The translations under genes and the position numbers were made by a program. Positions 1 through 12,066 of a stretch of 64,000 nt of DNA are shown here, piece after piece; the stretch's first letter is position 1; each line of letters begins with the position of its first letter. Origin of the DNA: Lamellibrachia columna (Eukaryota > Annelida > Polychaeta > Sabellida > Siboglinidae); contig OY759269.1 in the NCBI GenBank assembly GCA_963662155.1, positions 19,316,864 to 19,380,863 on the forward strand, in the 5' to 3' direction. Below the pieces are notes generated by a model that was given only the letters and a program-made list of their open reading frames with translations, made no database searches and was not told where the DNA came from.

Positions 1-169
1 CAGTAAAGTTGTAATCCATTGTATATCATTTTTGTCTGCCAGAATGCAGTATAAGATTGGAAAACAATTATGCAGGATATTAATTACCTGTCATCTTTAA
101 TTTGAAACTGACATAAACAAACAAGGCATATAATAGCCATCAAAACCACTACAAATATTGTAACCTGAC

Positions 170-271
170 CTCTTCAGCAAGATTATCCTCCGGCTCATAG
201 TCTTTGAGGTCAACCAGGGAAGTTTTGAGACCTCTACTAATAGCCGCCGCATGCAGAGACTCGGCTAGATG
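170..271 (-). CDS. TYW1: TYW1-like flavodoxin domain, exon 3 (gene continues off the left edge)
   Basis: This 34-codon exon encodes the part of a flavodoxin fold just after the FMN phosphate loop, ending in the motif KDYEPEDNLAEE, which fits the N-terminal flavodoxin domain of TYW1 (tRNA-yW synthesising enzyme 1, a radical-SAM enzyme that makes the tricyclic wybutosine base of tRNA-Phe). The acceptor TTTTTCCTTCAG is strong. The donor is less certain: GAG|GTCAGG at 170 (phase 0) or AG|GTTACA a few bases further. The exon is in phase with the two exons at 1,525-1,650 and 2,555-2,653. The radical-SAM part of the gene would lie left of the window. Alternatives are other FMN-dependent diflavin reductases (CPR, NDOR1), but the KDY/PEDNL signature favours TYW1. 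Confidence 0.7.
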
Positions 272-1524
272 CTGAAGGAAAAACATCAAGGTGAACAAAA
301 TAGTATTGAATACCATCATCACTGGGCGTCGTGTAGGAGTGACTATCAGACAGAGTTTTACCATTGTGACAGCTATACTGTTATTGCAGTACCATTGTGA
401 TAGTTTCATAACTATTGCGCTACAATATCATGGAATAGCGAATAGCCAGGAAAGTCCCAAACCTTAATTAATGGGCGGCACCATTGTGGCCTTGGACACA
501 GTTGATGTTAGGTCAATAAATAAAAAAAACTAATAAAGTTGGAAAATAACATAAGAAGTGCTGCTAATTTGTTTTGTTATCTATTATTACTAAATTGATA
601 GCTGGATATGTGTACTAGTTGACGAGTAGTTTGACCAGGGTTAACTTGCACCCATTCTTGTGTATGGGTTGATCATACTTCTGAACCAATCTGTTGGTAA
701 CTTTTCCTGATGCCATGCTGCATTGCATATTTTCAGGAGCATCTCAGCCATCTTCTCTCTTCTTGCTTTCAAAACTTTAAAGATATTTCTCAAAGTATGT
801 TTCCCAGCATTTCAATACCTCGTCTGGAGCTGTTTTTTAGGTTTCCGTCACCATCCTTTGCAGCAATGATGTGTTTACATGGCTTGTTGCCGAGTTCTCG
901 CACATTTTATGCGAGTTGTTTTTATGGAAATCCTCCTCCATAACTTGTATCTTTTCCTCAAGTTGTTTTCTCTCGTGGGTTCTTATTGCTTTCTTCACTA
1001 GTATGTTCTGTTCAACAACAGATGTTCAAAGGCTCCACCAATCTTCACCTGGAACTCTTGCCTCATCTCTCTGTCACAAAGTTTATCATTATTGTACCTC
1101 TTTACTACTTTCCTGTGTGATCTTGAAACACCGGGTTTGAGATGAGAATTTCAACATATGATATAACTGATTGCGATAATTGTCTAATGCTTGCAGAATT
1201 CATACATTTTCATGAATGTTAAATATAAAAATTAACAATAACACAATCGACGTATTTGCTGTTCGTGAAATCTGAGAAGCAATGTTTTGTTCATTGTTCT
1301 GTAATATTGAAGATTTAAGCAGTGAACACACAAGTCCACTTCCATCTTCTCCGTCGTTTGACCCATCACACCTGTCATCCACTTCCGAACAAATCGCTCT
1401 CAGACTGATTGCACTGAAGTGGACACGTGTAGTTGATCTGTGTCAAAACGATGGGTGCAGATGACGTAAGCGGACATGTGTGTTTGCAGCTTTACTGTCA
1501 GATAACCACTTTGGTACCTCTCAC
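272..1524 (-). other. Intron 2 of the TYW1-like gene
   Basis: AT-rich sequence between two phase-0 exons. Short open frames on both strands (for example 710-943 and 1,282-1,464 on +) have no recognisable domain, and I see no repeat or RNA gene. Confidence 0.5.
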
Positions 1525-1650
1525 CTTGGCTGTGCCAGTCTGTGTTGCATAGAATATTTTTACTCCATCAATTTCCTTTGCTGAATTGTCATATTTCCCT
1601 TGTCTGTGGCGCTTCTGAAACTTTTGTCTGTCCAGGCCAATAGCTGCTTT
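1525..1650 (-). CDS. TYW1: TYW1-like flavodoxin domain, exon 2 with FMN phosphate-binding loop
   Basis: A 42-codon exon bounded by a CTGTAG acceptor and an AAG|GTGAGA donor, both phase 0. It starts with a basic, hydrophilic linker and ends with VKIFYATQTGTAK, the TQTGTA phosphate-binding loop of flavodoxins. This is the expected order for TYW1: short membrane segment, polar linker, flavodoxin domain. The exon was located from splice signals and the motif rather than from a long open frame. It joins in frame to 2,555-2,653 upstream and 170-271 downstream. The product binds FMN and would reduce the radical-SAM [4Fe-4S] cluster at the cytosolic or ER-associated site of wybutosine synthesis (family knowledge). 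Confidence 0.75.
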
Positions 1651-2554
1651 CTACAGACAGAACAACGGTTTTTTTAAATTGCCTAAACTAAAGGTTTGAA
1701 TTGTAACAAATATTATAAAAATACTGTAACTAACAAATGTAATTATTTTTTAAATCATAGTATTTTTTCATACATTGTAAATTGAACATGTCCAACATAC
1801 ATACAACCCTCAAATTTGTAGACAAAAATGTCAACCAGAAATGGGGCCCGAGTACATTTTTATGAGTAAAGTACGAGTACGAGTACATTGGTGATGGCCG
1901 AGTACGAGTACATTGCTCAAAGCTGAGTGCAAATATAAGTATGAGTACATTTTCCCGAGTACGAGTACATCTTGTATGATATCATAGTAACTATGTAGGC
2001 TTATTAAGCAATAATATAAAACAGTATATCAGGTGCAGAATGTAACAATAATAAATATTCCAAGTTGCAACAATTACGTCTGCATTTGAAATGCATCTGA
2101 TTCGGCATTTGAAAAACCGAAATGTTATGTTTGGGACCAAACTAGCGGTTGCATTCCATTCAAAGGTGCGATTTGCATTCAAATGTTCAATGTATGCATT
2201 CATATATGGGTTCAAATGTATTTAAATTGAAAATAGTTTCCAAAATACATTTCATAGCACAACATAACAAGAGAAAAGGAATATAACCATTAAACATGAT
2301 ATATGAATCAATGAACACTGTTAGGCATGTTGTGGCTGGCAGTGTTCACAAGTCCACAACTAATGTTTGCTGAGAGGGTGGATTAGCACCTGCCAATATT
2401 TATTATTATTTCAATCTGAGGTTACCACTTTAAAAGTAAATTGACATATATGACAAAATTTTATAATCCATATTTTAGAATTACGAATGACAACTGTAGA
2501 AGTTGAATTGTAAAACTAGTTCTGCCAACACTGTACCTTAATACTAATCTGCAC
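1651..2554 (-). other. Intron 1 of the TYW1-like gene, with a GAGTAC-rich patch
   Basis: AT-rich intron. At about 1,848-1,970 the hexamer GAGTAC recurs many times with irregular spacing, an imperfect short tandem repeat. No other feature seen. Confidence 0.5.
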
Positions 2555-2653
2555 CTTCTTACGATTCTGCAACAACAGCCAGCAGAGGGCTACACCAGCG
2601 ACACCCAGAACGAGGCTGGAGATGTTGATGTATGGTGACATGAAGTTCGTCAT
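2555..2653 (-). CDS. TYW1: TYW1-like gene, exon 1 with N-terminal membrane segment
   Basis: A 33-codon first coding exon. The start at 2,653 is followed by about 12 residues and then a hydrophobic stretch (SLVLGVAGVALCWLLLQ) and a basic NRKK end, which is a single N-terminal membrane anchor. The donor is AAG|GTGCAG, phase 0, compatible with the exon at 1,525-1,650. Vertebrate TYW1 also has an N-terminal hydrophobic segment before its flavodoxin domain. The start is the ATG nearest the hydrophobic segment. An upstream in-frame region reads open to 2,785 but is low-complexity and probably 5' untranslated or intronic. Confidence 0.55.
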
Positions 2654-2911
2654 CCCTACAAGGAAATAACAGTGAATGACGAAGGCCCTGTGATATAGTT
2701 GATTAGAACAAAAACATACAACCGATATATTTAAGCTATTATTCCCACTGGGCAGCTCTGCAAGCATCTCCATGGTATTCACCAATCAAAGGCATTTGAT
2801 TCTGTTTGGTCAGACTGTCTCAGACACTCTGAGTTGGGGTGCAACCAGTAATATGGTCACAGTTTGTACCCCTCAGAATATCCGCCTGCATATGCACTTG
2901 TACACTGATAT

Positions 2912-3095
2912 ACGCATTTGACAAATATGCATGCTAAGCAGACGCTGTAGGTCTATATAGGTGAGAGCTTTTTAAAGAACACACTAGCACTAAAGATGAA
3001 GGTAATTAAGTCAACATGGGTGTGAACTACTAGTTATTGTGACTAATCTAGCAAATAATACCAAGGTAATGAAAATGTACCAAATTAGCTATAGT
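2912..3095 (+). repeat. Inverted repeat arm, block X copy 1
   Basis: About 180 bp, recognisable by AAGCAGACGCTGTAGGTCTA, that recurs in opposite orientation at about 7,708-7,886, 14,310-14,490 and 25,050-25,236, and in the same orientation at 20,457-20,641. The arms bracket blocks X1 and X2 and may be the inverted termini of an old element of about 5 kb. I could not define target duplications, so the boundaries are approximate. Confidence 0.55.
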
Positions 3096-3608
3096 TAAAT
3101 TGTCTGGTTTATAGCAATATTGGAAATGCGGTAGTCATAGTTATTCATGATATTAGCAATATTGGAAATGCAGTAGTCCTAGTTATTCGTGATATATGAT
3201 TTCAACAAACCTACTAATATAGGGCGTACATGTAGTTGATATTACTCTAGTCAATGTTGCAACTTGCAAGTGGCAGGACTGAGCATGCGTCACTGGGATT
3301 TATATAGACATTGTCAGATTATTTAATCATGAACACTAACCCAGTATTTACGTGAAAACCAGCTTGAGTAACAACACCCAGAGAACCACCTTCACTCTGC
3401 CTCTGCACAATTTGTTTCAGAGAGGTGCATGCCCCTCTTCATGACAAATAGAAAGGCAATTTAGGTAGGTTTGGGAAACAGAAAAACATGGCTGCGCAGC
3501 CCAATGCCAACAAGGAGTGAATTATTATTCAAGCTCTCCGTGCTGTGGCGCCACTGTCTGTCTCACACATCATCACCTGGATACAAAGTGTACTTTTCAT
3601 TGTGACGG

Positions 3609-3678
3609 AAATTATGTATGCACCCTGATGCAATTATGTATGCACCCTGATGCAATTATGTATGCACCCTGATGCAAT
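3609..3678 (+). repeat. 22-bp direct repeat, three copies
   Basis: AATTATGTATGCACCCTGATGC repeats three times without interruption, and the same triplet array is present in block X copy 2 at 21,291-21,360. The triplication therefore predates the segmental duplication. Confidence 0.85.
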
Positions 3679-6044
3679 TCGAATTAACTTTAAAATATGG
3701 TTATATTGATACAACTAACCTGTCAGACTGAAAAGTTAAATTAAGCAAAAAAATTTTTTTTGTAGAATCTCGATAATCTGCTGATTAGCTGCTGGCGCTT
3801 CACGGGAATGAATACACAAAATGGAGTAATGACAGAGGGTAACTACGAGACCACGCCTCTGTCACTAATGCCAGGTTCTCTTCTCGGCGAATTTACGAAG
3901 TCAAAGGCGAGCGAAAAGGCGAGAGTCAGATAAGCGAGACTAGAGTCGAGATGTCATGTAGTAGCAATGCCGGAACTTGTTAGGCAGTGTCGACCATAGC
4001 TACATGTAGCTATGCTGGACCATTTTGAGATAATTAAGTTATTGCAAAGTGTCATACATCATTGGAAAGGACTATTATTAAGATACATCATGGTATCAGT
4101 TGTATGGCTGTATGTTAATTAGTTTTCATGTTAGAGCACTTTAAAGACACAGTTATTTTTGTGTTACTAAGTGATCAGTGAAAGACATACAATTGTTTTT
4201 TTCCGTGAATCAAGGTGAATCCTGGATTTGCGAGAATCATGAAATTTTCACCTTAAAAAACAAAATACTTTTACCTAAAAAAATAAAGTACGTTTATTCA
4301 GCTTTACAGTTATTTACAGGCATATGCACATTTTTATTATAGGTGATCTATGTCAGCTGCTATGGACCGTTAAAGGCACCCCGTATAAACGGGCCTCTGT
4401 GGGTACTAGTAGGTACACGTTTTGGTCGACTTGCCGATCGCAGCACTACTAGCGCCGCCTAACGAGCTCCGGCATTGCTACTACATGTAGGCCTGTTCGT
4501 GTCTAGCCTATTCTGTATTCAATAATTTATGACCGATACAACCTCGCAGTAAAGTATCGGCGATGGTGGTGATATGCCATACGACGCATTCGTTCGTTGA
4601 ATAATGGGTGCCATCTGTGCTAAGCAATGTCCTCCCCTTATTACCCACCTGCTCGTCGATTTGACGAAATTCTTCGAACAACAAAACACACGTTCTGGCA
4701 CACGGTAAAAATATAGCACCTATTGTTATCGGTATGACTCCACCCGTTATAACAAAACAGCAACCTCTGTCGGATAATTTGTGTCGCTACTAGAACGGAC
4801 ACAAACTCCCCACCAGCGGCGCCACTCACCATTTCACTCGAGAGGTCAGACCACAGTGCAACTTAATGTTTATTGAATGTACTACGTATTAAAGTGTGGT
4901 ATGTGAAATTAAGCAATTCATATGATGTGACATAAGTGCAATTGAGCATGCATATTCACAGGTTTGCTTGCATTTTTGAGAGTTTAACAGGCAGAAGGAT
5001 TTATGGGAATTGTTCTGCTATGGGACACGTGGGCGCATGAATACATGCATATTCATTGACGGGCTTCGCACGTGGGGGCGTTTAAAAAGAGCTGCAGGTA
5101 CGTGGTTTTGACAAAATGTGGTCAACAAGTCAATGAGATGATGACAGTTACTGTAAAAATGTTTCTAAATTGTTGATGGTCCAGGTTTCTTATAACCAGC
5201 CAAAACGTTAGCATGACCACCAATGCAATGTTACACTGTGGTACGGATGACCCCTTGTTATGCTGATTGGCGCCACTGTTGGCGAGTGTGGAACAGAAAT
5301 TCATAACGCTATTCATAAGGCGATTGACCGTACGACATTTAGACTGAGATCACGATTTCACGGCAGTACATGCATAACCAATTTTACTCAGACTGCATGA
5401 TAGTAATGATGTGTAATTTAATAGACATGGATATTTATTTAGATATGGGTGAACATAGAGTAACGCAGAGTTTTGTGTCCCTCATGTTTAGATTGCAATA
5501 TATCCATGAATTGAATATTTCCACAATATTTTCTTCAATGTCTTAAAGGATGATAGTCATTCGTGTAACTTACAAATGAATTTCATATGCAATGTAACTC
5601 AGCTGTACTAAATTTCCTCGATTTCATCAGACAGAGTACCCAGACTTAGGCTTTCTCTTTTATGTGTCATATTGAAAGTTAATACTAGATACGGTGCACT
5701 TGTTCCACACAATATCGATATTTTCTGCAATTCTGCGTATGTTTATTCTATGTCTTCTACGAACGCTACATATTATTCACGAATATGGTTTGTTGATAGA
5801 TAATTCTTCTTGGCTGCAAAGGTGACAATAATTTGTCATGAATGCAAAAGTGGTCCTTTACATCACGGTCTTATACGTCACACTAATGGTGACGTAAAGG
5901 ACGTTGTGTTTTTAAATCGTTGAAAAAAAACTATAAATAATACAGCCGATTGAATGATAAGACTACATGCATCGCACGCACGCACGCGCACACAAACACG
6001 CGCTCGCATGTGTATCATATGTACAGACGGGCATGTATACATAT

Positions 6045-7303
6045 TAGTGCCCTGGCTTGGACCAAAAGCCCGGCCCGCAGCCCGGGCCGGGCCTACATAC
6101 TGCGGGCCCGGGCCGGGCCTGGGCTGAAAACAATTTAAACACATCGGGCTTGGGCCGGGCCTGGGCCTAGTGTGAGCGGGCCGGGCCGGGCCTGGGTTGG
6201 GCCTGGACATAATAAAAATATTCATACAAAACACCGATTATTACTTTATTTTTTTTAATAAAAACTGATTATAAATTGTAATTCCGTTTAATGAATGCTT
6301 AAAATTATTTCTTTAGTATTATATAGTTGCAAATTGAGATCTTGCATGGAATATAATGACCCCATAAGTTCACTTGGCTGGAAGTAGCCAGCCCCAAATG
6401 TTTACTTTAGAAATATTTGCAGAGGCAATCAAGCCATGATTAACCATCAACTTATCACCCTTTGACCCTACCAGTGGACATTCTATTGTCTAGGTCTTCC
6501 CTCCAAACATTGCCCACCTGAAAGACCTGCCCACTGCCAAGTGCACACTAGGCCACTAGCCCACTACCCAGTACCAAACCCAGTTGGTAATTGGTATTTC
6601 TCCCCAGTCCTAATTCATTCACACTTGTACTAATTCACACATGTCTGAACATGTCTGTCTCAGGCTAGTGACTGGAGGCCTGCTGGAAATGCCACTGGGT
6701 GTCAGTGCTAGTGGGTAACATTTAATTGAAATATCATATTAAATTATGCTAACTTAGTTGAGCTAATTCAATTAACAATATAAATTGGGATTGTGGCTTG
6801 CATATGGGTTAAGTCAGGGTTAGATAAACAAATATCCTACCCTAACAATAAACCAATACATTAAAGCCAAATATAACAAATGTTACCATATTTAATAGTA
6901 ATAACACTAAGAAGTTTTTCTTTATTTTTCGTCAGGATATTCGTAAGTTTGAAGAAGTTGGTGGTGCTGGATTTTTAGAACTCATCCAGCACACTATGGA
7001 CCTTTTTTATTTAATAAAACAATAAGTCTGTTTTACAGTTTATTTGTTTTTCATCTTTGTTATAAGATTATAGGTTTATCTTCTCTAAACTTAGCGGGCC
7101 ACGGGCTTGCGGGCCGCGGGCTTACCCATCTTTGGCCCGCGGGTATGGGCCGGGCCTGGAACTTGCGGGCCGGGCCTGGGCCAAACATTCACGGTCTGGG
7201 TCGGGCTTGGGCCTAAATTCTAGTTTGCGGGCCTAGGCCGGGCCTCTAACTGCTAATTGCGGGCCGGACTTGGGATAAAATTCTAGGCCCGCGCAGGGCA
7301 CTA
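6045..7303. mobile_element. hAT-like non-autonomous DNA transposon (complete copy)
   Basis: The 1,259-bp element starts TAGTGCCCTG and ends CAGGGCACTA (10-bp perfect terminal inverted repeats) and is flanked on both sides by the 8-bp duplication ATACATAT (6,037-6,044 and 7,304-7,311). The orthologous empty site, with one copy of ATACATAT, survives at 24,630-24,637 in the paralogous unit. The 8-bp duplication and short inverted repeats fit the hAT superfamily. No transposase frame is present, so it would need one in trans. Both subterminal regions are packed with GGGCCGGGCC-type GC clusters on either side of an AT-rich core. Open frames over these clusters (5,878-6,234) are compositional artefacts. 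Confidence 0.85.
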
Positions 7304-7311
7304 ATACATAT

Positions 7312-8140
7312 ATGTCACGGCTCGTCCTCTACATCACATTATGTCCTATACGTCACAAAGTGTCATCACTTTCAGAGCAACACTATTTAGTCCCAAAATC
7401 ATTCCTGACTTAGTTCAGGTTTCGAAACTTCATATTTATAAAATATTTGTCAATCTTTCTAGCCGGTAGTTTTCTTCATTTTGTAACTGAAACGGTCGCA
7501 TCAGTCGCTTATTTTCGCCGACTCTCCAGTTTCCAAAAAAAAAACATTCTATCGTTTAGCACTAATGACCGAAAACATTAATTTTTCAGCCACTGTACTT
7601 AGATGTACTTACATGTAGTACTTTTAAAGACGCACTGGCGATTAATTAATGAATCCATTACATTACACTATTATGACAATGAGATCTTTTTTTTTGCTGA
7701 AATCCAAACAATAGCTAATTTGGTACATTTTCATTACCTTGGTATTATTTACTAGATTAGTCACAATAACTAGTAGGTCACACCCATGTTGACTTAATGA
7801 CCTTCATCCTTAATGCTAGTGTGTTCTTTAAAAAGCTCTCACCTATATAGACCTACAGCGTCTGCTTAGCACGCATATTTGCCAAATACGACTACCAAAT
7901 ATGACAACTAAATCTCAAACTTTTAAAAACCACTTAGAGCAACTAACAGTTGAGTCGAGAGAGAATACCAGTGCGCCACCTGGAAGGAATAAAGTAATCA
8001 TTATTTATAAACAGATGATGGTACTATCTGACGGGTAAATGATAATCAAGCGATTGTTTTACAATCAGAATGGGAGCAGATGTTAATGGCATAAAGCATA
8101 ATATGCACACATCTCCCGTATAAGGCAAATTGTCATTGGC
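7312..8140. other. Start of duplicated block Y, copy A: inverted repeat arm, no gene
   Basis: Non-coding. Contains the inverted arm at about 7,708-7,886 matching 2,912-3,095. The same sequence recurs at about 13,928-14,727 and 24,638-25,468. It lies immediately 3' of the glycosyltransferase gene of each unit. Confidence 0.6.
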
Positions 8141-10266
8141 TTAGACACATGCACATATCGACCTATTAGATGGCGATGACGGCGCGAGACAGCTCAGAAA
8201 ATGTTTACTGCCGATGCGGCAATCGAGCGAATGTTCAACGACAACTGGTGTGCGAATTTGTGACGAAGATAACGTGTCTTGACTGCATGACCTACACTCC
8301 TTGACCAGAGTCCGGAGAACGGCACAGTCAGTGACGAGTAGCCACAGTCCGGTCACACTGCAGGATCTGCTGCGCCTCCCACACACCGATGCGCATGACT
8401 CGGCCATGTCCAGCACCGATAACGCGATGACGTAACGACGCTGCAACTCGTACAGTGGACCGAGGCGATGCCGCGAGAGGGAGCTGTCGACGACATATTC
8501 GTTCAGGCGCCATAACGGCTTAGCGGAAACGAGGGAGAAGAACACTGAATCCTGCTCCACCACGAGCGTCTGGACGCCGTAGACACGCAGAAAGACAGTG
8601 TTGCTATAGCTGCCACGGACGACGTTCCCCAATCCGATGCCTGCCAAGTGGTGTGACGTCATCAGTCCGCCGATGTCCGCAGAACTGTGCACGAGTTTGT
8701 CGGATGAATTAAAGAAATCTGCGTCTTCAATGTACTCGATCAAGGTCGCGTGTCTGATGTAGTCCGCTATGAATTTATCGTAATTGTCTTTACGCAGCGA
8801 CGCCAGATCGTACGGAAACGAGCCTTTGGTTTCTGTGTTCACAGCCTGCGATTCGTATTTGTTGTAGGACAGCCACGGCGCCTGTAATGATGTCACGTGC
8901 AGATTGATCGTGTGGAGCACTCGGTTCACTTCCGGTTGAATGGACACCATGTTATGCTGTGAAACGATCAGCTGAAATGAATAATGGTTCAAATAATTTC
9001 ATTTATGACCACAATCAGATGAGTATTAACACTCGCATGCACAAAGGTAAATGTATAGCCGGTGTTTTTGACACATTTTGTCAGTTTTTGGCGTACAAAC
9101 GGGGCTTTGATAGGTTTTGGGCATTGTTCTGTCCGAAGTAGGTTTTGGATTGTAAAAAAACCCTTGCTTGAAGAAAGGCTGGATAATTATGTTGACAAAC
9201 CAGCTCTTATAAGACCGTCACACGGTAACAGTTATACACAGCACTTCAATGCCTATGCCTTGGGCATTAACAATGGAAAGCTGATAAAAGTGTAGGTGTG
9301 TGTTTGTGTGTGTCTGTGCGTGTGTGTGTGTGTGTGGAGGGGGTGTGGGTCAGTGGGTGTGTGTGTGTTTTCGTGCGTGTATATGAGAGAGAGAGGAAGA
9401 GTGTGTGTGAGAGAGAGTATGTGTGTGTGTGTGTATGCGCGCGCGCACGCGTGTGTGAATATAGTACAATGCACATGACGTGTGGTGTATTCCTACGCTA
9501 GCTAACCATGCAATGAACTGAAACAAGGCGCACGAACCTGAAAGAGGTTGTCCCAAATGCGTGTGTCTGTCCACGCCGGAAGCACGTGTGATCGGTAGAG
9601 GGCTCTGCTCATGAGGAACCCAAGACCGGAGAAGTGGTCGACGCGACGGAAGAAGCCCCGGTCACTGGCGCACCACGGGTACGCGTTGTCGTTGTAAAGC
9701 GAGACGGTAAACACCGTCCCATCGGACGCCATCAGTGTCCGACCAGCGCGCAAGTAGTTTAGCGCGTCGGACGATAATAGGAGGTCGTCTTCCAGTATGG
9801 CGCAATAGTTGTAGCGCAACGTCCCACCAAACACCTCAGCTAGTAGCAGACGATAGTTCTCCGATATGACGAAGCCGCGATAGGATGATCTGTTGACGGC
9901 GTTGTTGAGATGGTGGTAGGTGGCTGGAAAACTACCGTTCAACGCCTCCATGCACTTGCCTTGACAGAAGACGTGTAGGTGTGACTGCGGTATGCGGAAG
10001 TCGTCGACGAGACTGCGCAGGAGTCTGCGCAATAAGTGGAATCTGTTGTCCACTTCCAGGTAGCCAGTTAGGACAGCCACACATAACGGACCTGGTGACT
10101 CTCCTGTTGTCATCTGTTCGTATTCGTGTCTCTGGTGAGGGTAACACGTCTTTATCGGAGGAGTGTACGCCCTCAACATATCCAGTAGGCAGTGAGTATG
10201 ATCAGCAATTGCCGCTTCCAGAATCAAGAGAAACGTTAGCAGATGCATTTTCCGAAGACGTTTCAT
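8141..10266 (-). CDS. GT13-like (GnT-I/POMGNT1-type) glycosyltransferase, copy A, two exons
   Basis: Exon 1 is 9,538-10,266 (243 codons) and exon 2 is 8,141-8,971 (276 aa plus stop), joined in phase 0 by donor CAG|GTTCGT and acceptor TTCATTTCAG, giving 519 aa. Residues 7-21 are a hydrophobic signal or signal-anchor segment, so the enzyme would act in the secretory pathway. Exon 1 carries the acidic nucleotide-sugar site (AILEDDLL, about residues 160-167), then YNDNAYPWC and FSGLGFLMSRALY, the layout of GT13 enzymes that add beta-linked GlcNAc. Exon 2 supplies the rest of the catalytic domain and a cysteine-rich tail. The start at 10,266 is supported by a 1-nt indel just upstream of the ATG relative to copies B and C, which marks untranslated sequence. 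Acceptor and exact sugar are unknown. Copies B and C differ at only a handful of residues. Confidence 0.72.
9296..9456. repeat. GT/CA microsatellite in the intron of copy A
   Basis: Interrupted (GT)n with GA-rich patches, inside the phase-0 intron of the glycosyltransferase. It is shorter in copy B (15,885-15,955) and much longer in copy C (26,620-26,945). Open frames across it on both strands are artefacts of the dinucleotide repeat. Confidence 0.9.
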
Positions 10267-10821
10267 AATCAGGATGTGATCGAACTGTAAAAAATACAGT
10301 ACTGCGGTCACTGTAGATCGATACAGTGTTTCTTCAGAAGCGCACCCTTTGCAGCTGGGCATCGACTGGGAAAACTGACCGGTGAGTCGGTCGATTGCTA
10401 TCGATTGCTATACCTGATCAATTAGCACGGACAACTGCTATCGGATAAAGGCGCTAATGAACGCCTTTGACTTCATAGCAACGCCGTCGTTGCAGCTTTT
10501 CGATGTTAAAATCGATTGTGTACAATCAACAGCACATGTCCAATTCATATCGAAAAGGCAAAATTGTTGAAGTTGACCTTAGCGTGTCAGCATTGTTTGG
10601 CACATTTTGACGTATGACATCACAAATAAATTTGGGCTCTATATAATAGTCAGTACATTCGACATGCGTAATACTGAGCCTACAACGTCTTCCTTGACTC
10701 AAGGTTCCCTGCGGCTGAACCCATATTTCGACACGCAAGGCAGTATGGTAGCAGCTAGTCTTTCTAAGCTAAAACACAAACACTATCGGAAGAGAAGATT
10801 TAACAAGATTGTCATCCAAAG
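10267..10821 (-). other. 5' region of glycosyltransferase copy A
   Basis: Contains a strong acceptor-like TTTTTTACAG just upstream of the coding start in all three copies, suggesting a 5' untranslated intron, and ends at the minisatellite. The same sequence precedes copies B and C. In copy C it carries about 320 bp of extra DNA. No coding region recognised. Confidence 0.4.
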
Positions 10822-12066
10822 CAAAACAGCCAGGTGACAAGTGGACAACAAAACAGGCAGGTGACAAGTGGACAACAAAACAGCCAGGTGGCAACTGGAC
10901 AACAAAACGGCCAGGTGGCAAGTGGACAACAAAACAGCCAGGTGGCAAGTGGACAACAAAACAGCCAGGTGACAAGTGGACAACAAAACAGCCAGGTGGC
11001 AACTGGACAACAAAACGGCCAGGTGGCAACTGGACAACAAAACGGCCAGGTGGCAAGTGGACAACAAAACAGCCAGGTGGCAAGTGGACAACAAAACAGC
11101 CAGGTGACAAGTGGACAACAAAACAGCCAGGTGACAAGTGGACAACAAAACAGGCAGGTGACAAGTGGACAACAAAACAGCCAGGTGGCAACTGGACAAC
11201 AAAACGGCCAGGTGGCAAGTGGACAACAAAACAGCCAGGTGGCAAGTGGACAACAAAACAGCCAGGTGGCAAGTGGACAACAAAACAGCCAGGTGACAAG
11301 TGGACAACAAAACAGCCAGGTGACAAGTGGACAACAAAACAGCCATGTAACAAGTGGACAACAAAACAGCCAGGTGACAAGTGGACAACAAAACAGCCAG
11401 GTGGCAAGTGGACAACAAAACAGCCAGGTGACAAGTGGACAACAAAACAGCCAGGTGGCAAGTGGACAACAAAACAGCCAGGTGACAAGTGGACAACAAA
11501 ACAGCCATGTAACAAGTGGACAACAAAACAGCCAGGTAACAAGTGGACAACAAAACAGCCAGGTGACAAGTGAACAACAAAACAGCCATGTAACAAGTGG
11601 ACAACAAAACAGCCAGGTAACAAGTGGACAACAAAACAGCCAGGTAACAAGTGGACAACAAAACGGCCAGGTGGCAAGTGGACAACAAAACAGCCAGGTG
11701 ACAAGTGGACAACAAAACAGCCAGGTGACAAGTGGACAACAAAACAGCCAGGTAACAAGTGGACAACAAAACAGCCATGTAACAAGTGGACAACAAAACA
11801 GCCAGGTGACAAGTGGACAACAAAACAGCCAGGTAACAAGTGGACAACAAAACAGCCAGGTGACAAGTGGACAACAAAACAGCCAGGTAACAAGTGGACA
11901 ACAAAACAGCCAGGTAACAAGTGGACAACAAAAGAGCCAGGTAACAAGTGGACAACAAAACAGCCAGGTAACAAGTGGACAACAAAACAGCCAGGTGACA
12001 AGTGGACAACAAAACAGCCAGGTGACAAGTGGACAATAAAACAGTCATGTGACAAGTGGACAACGA
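10822..12066. repeat. 27-bp minisatellite, copy A (about 46 units)
   Basis: Unit CAGGTGACAAGTGGACAACA plus AAACAGC, 27 bp, in uninterrupted tandem. Variant units have CAGGTGGCAAG, CAGGTAACAAG or CATGTAACAAG, and the variants are interspersed, as expected from unequal exchange. Because 27 is a multiple of three and the unit lacks stops in several frames, long artefactual frames run through it on both strands (up to about 429 codons). Most units contain the E-box-like CAGGTG or CAGGTA. The array sits about 0.55 kb upstream of the glycosyltransferase start. Confidence 0.95.

Larger units (their letters stand above)
2654..6036. other. Duplicated block X, copy 1 (no gene recognised)
   Basis: From about 2,839 to 6,036 this block is a diverged copy of 20,380-24,629. 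The copies differ by large indels: extra DNA near 20,905, 22,024 and 24,215 in copy 2, and near 5,745-5,990 in copy 1. Short open frames (4,519-4,832 and 5,122-5,316, minus) are shared by both copies but carry no recognisable domain and no consistent start. The block begins with a 180-bp segment that recurs inverted at 7,708-7,886. Confidence 0.6.

Noticed and set aside
5878..6234. 118-codon proline/arginine/glycine-rich minus frame
   Set aside because: Arises from GGGCCGGGCC clusters of the hAT-like element.
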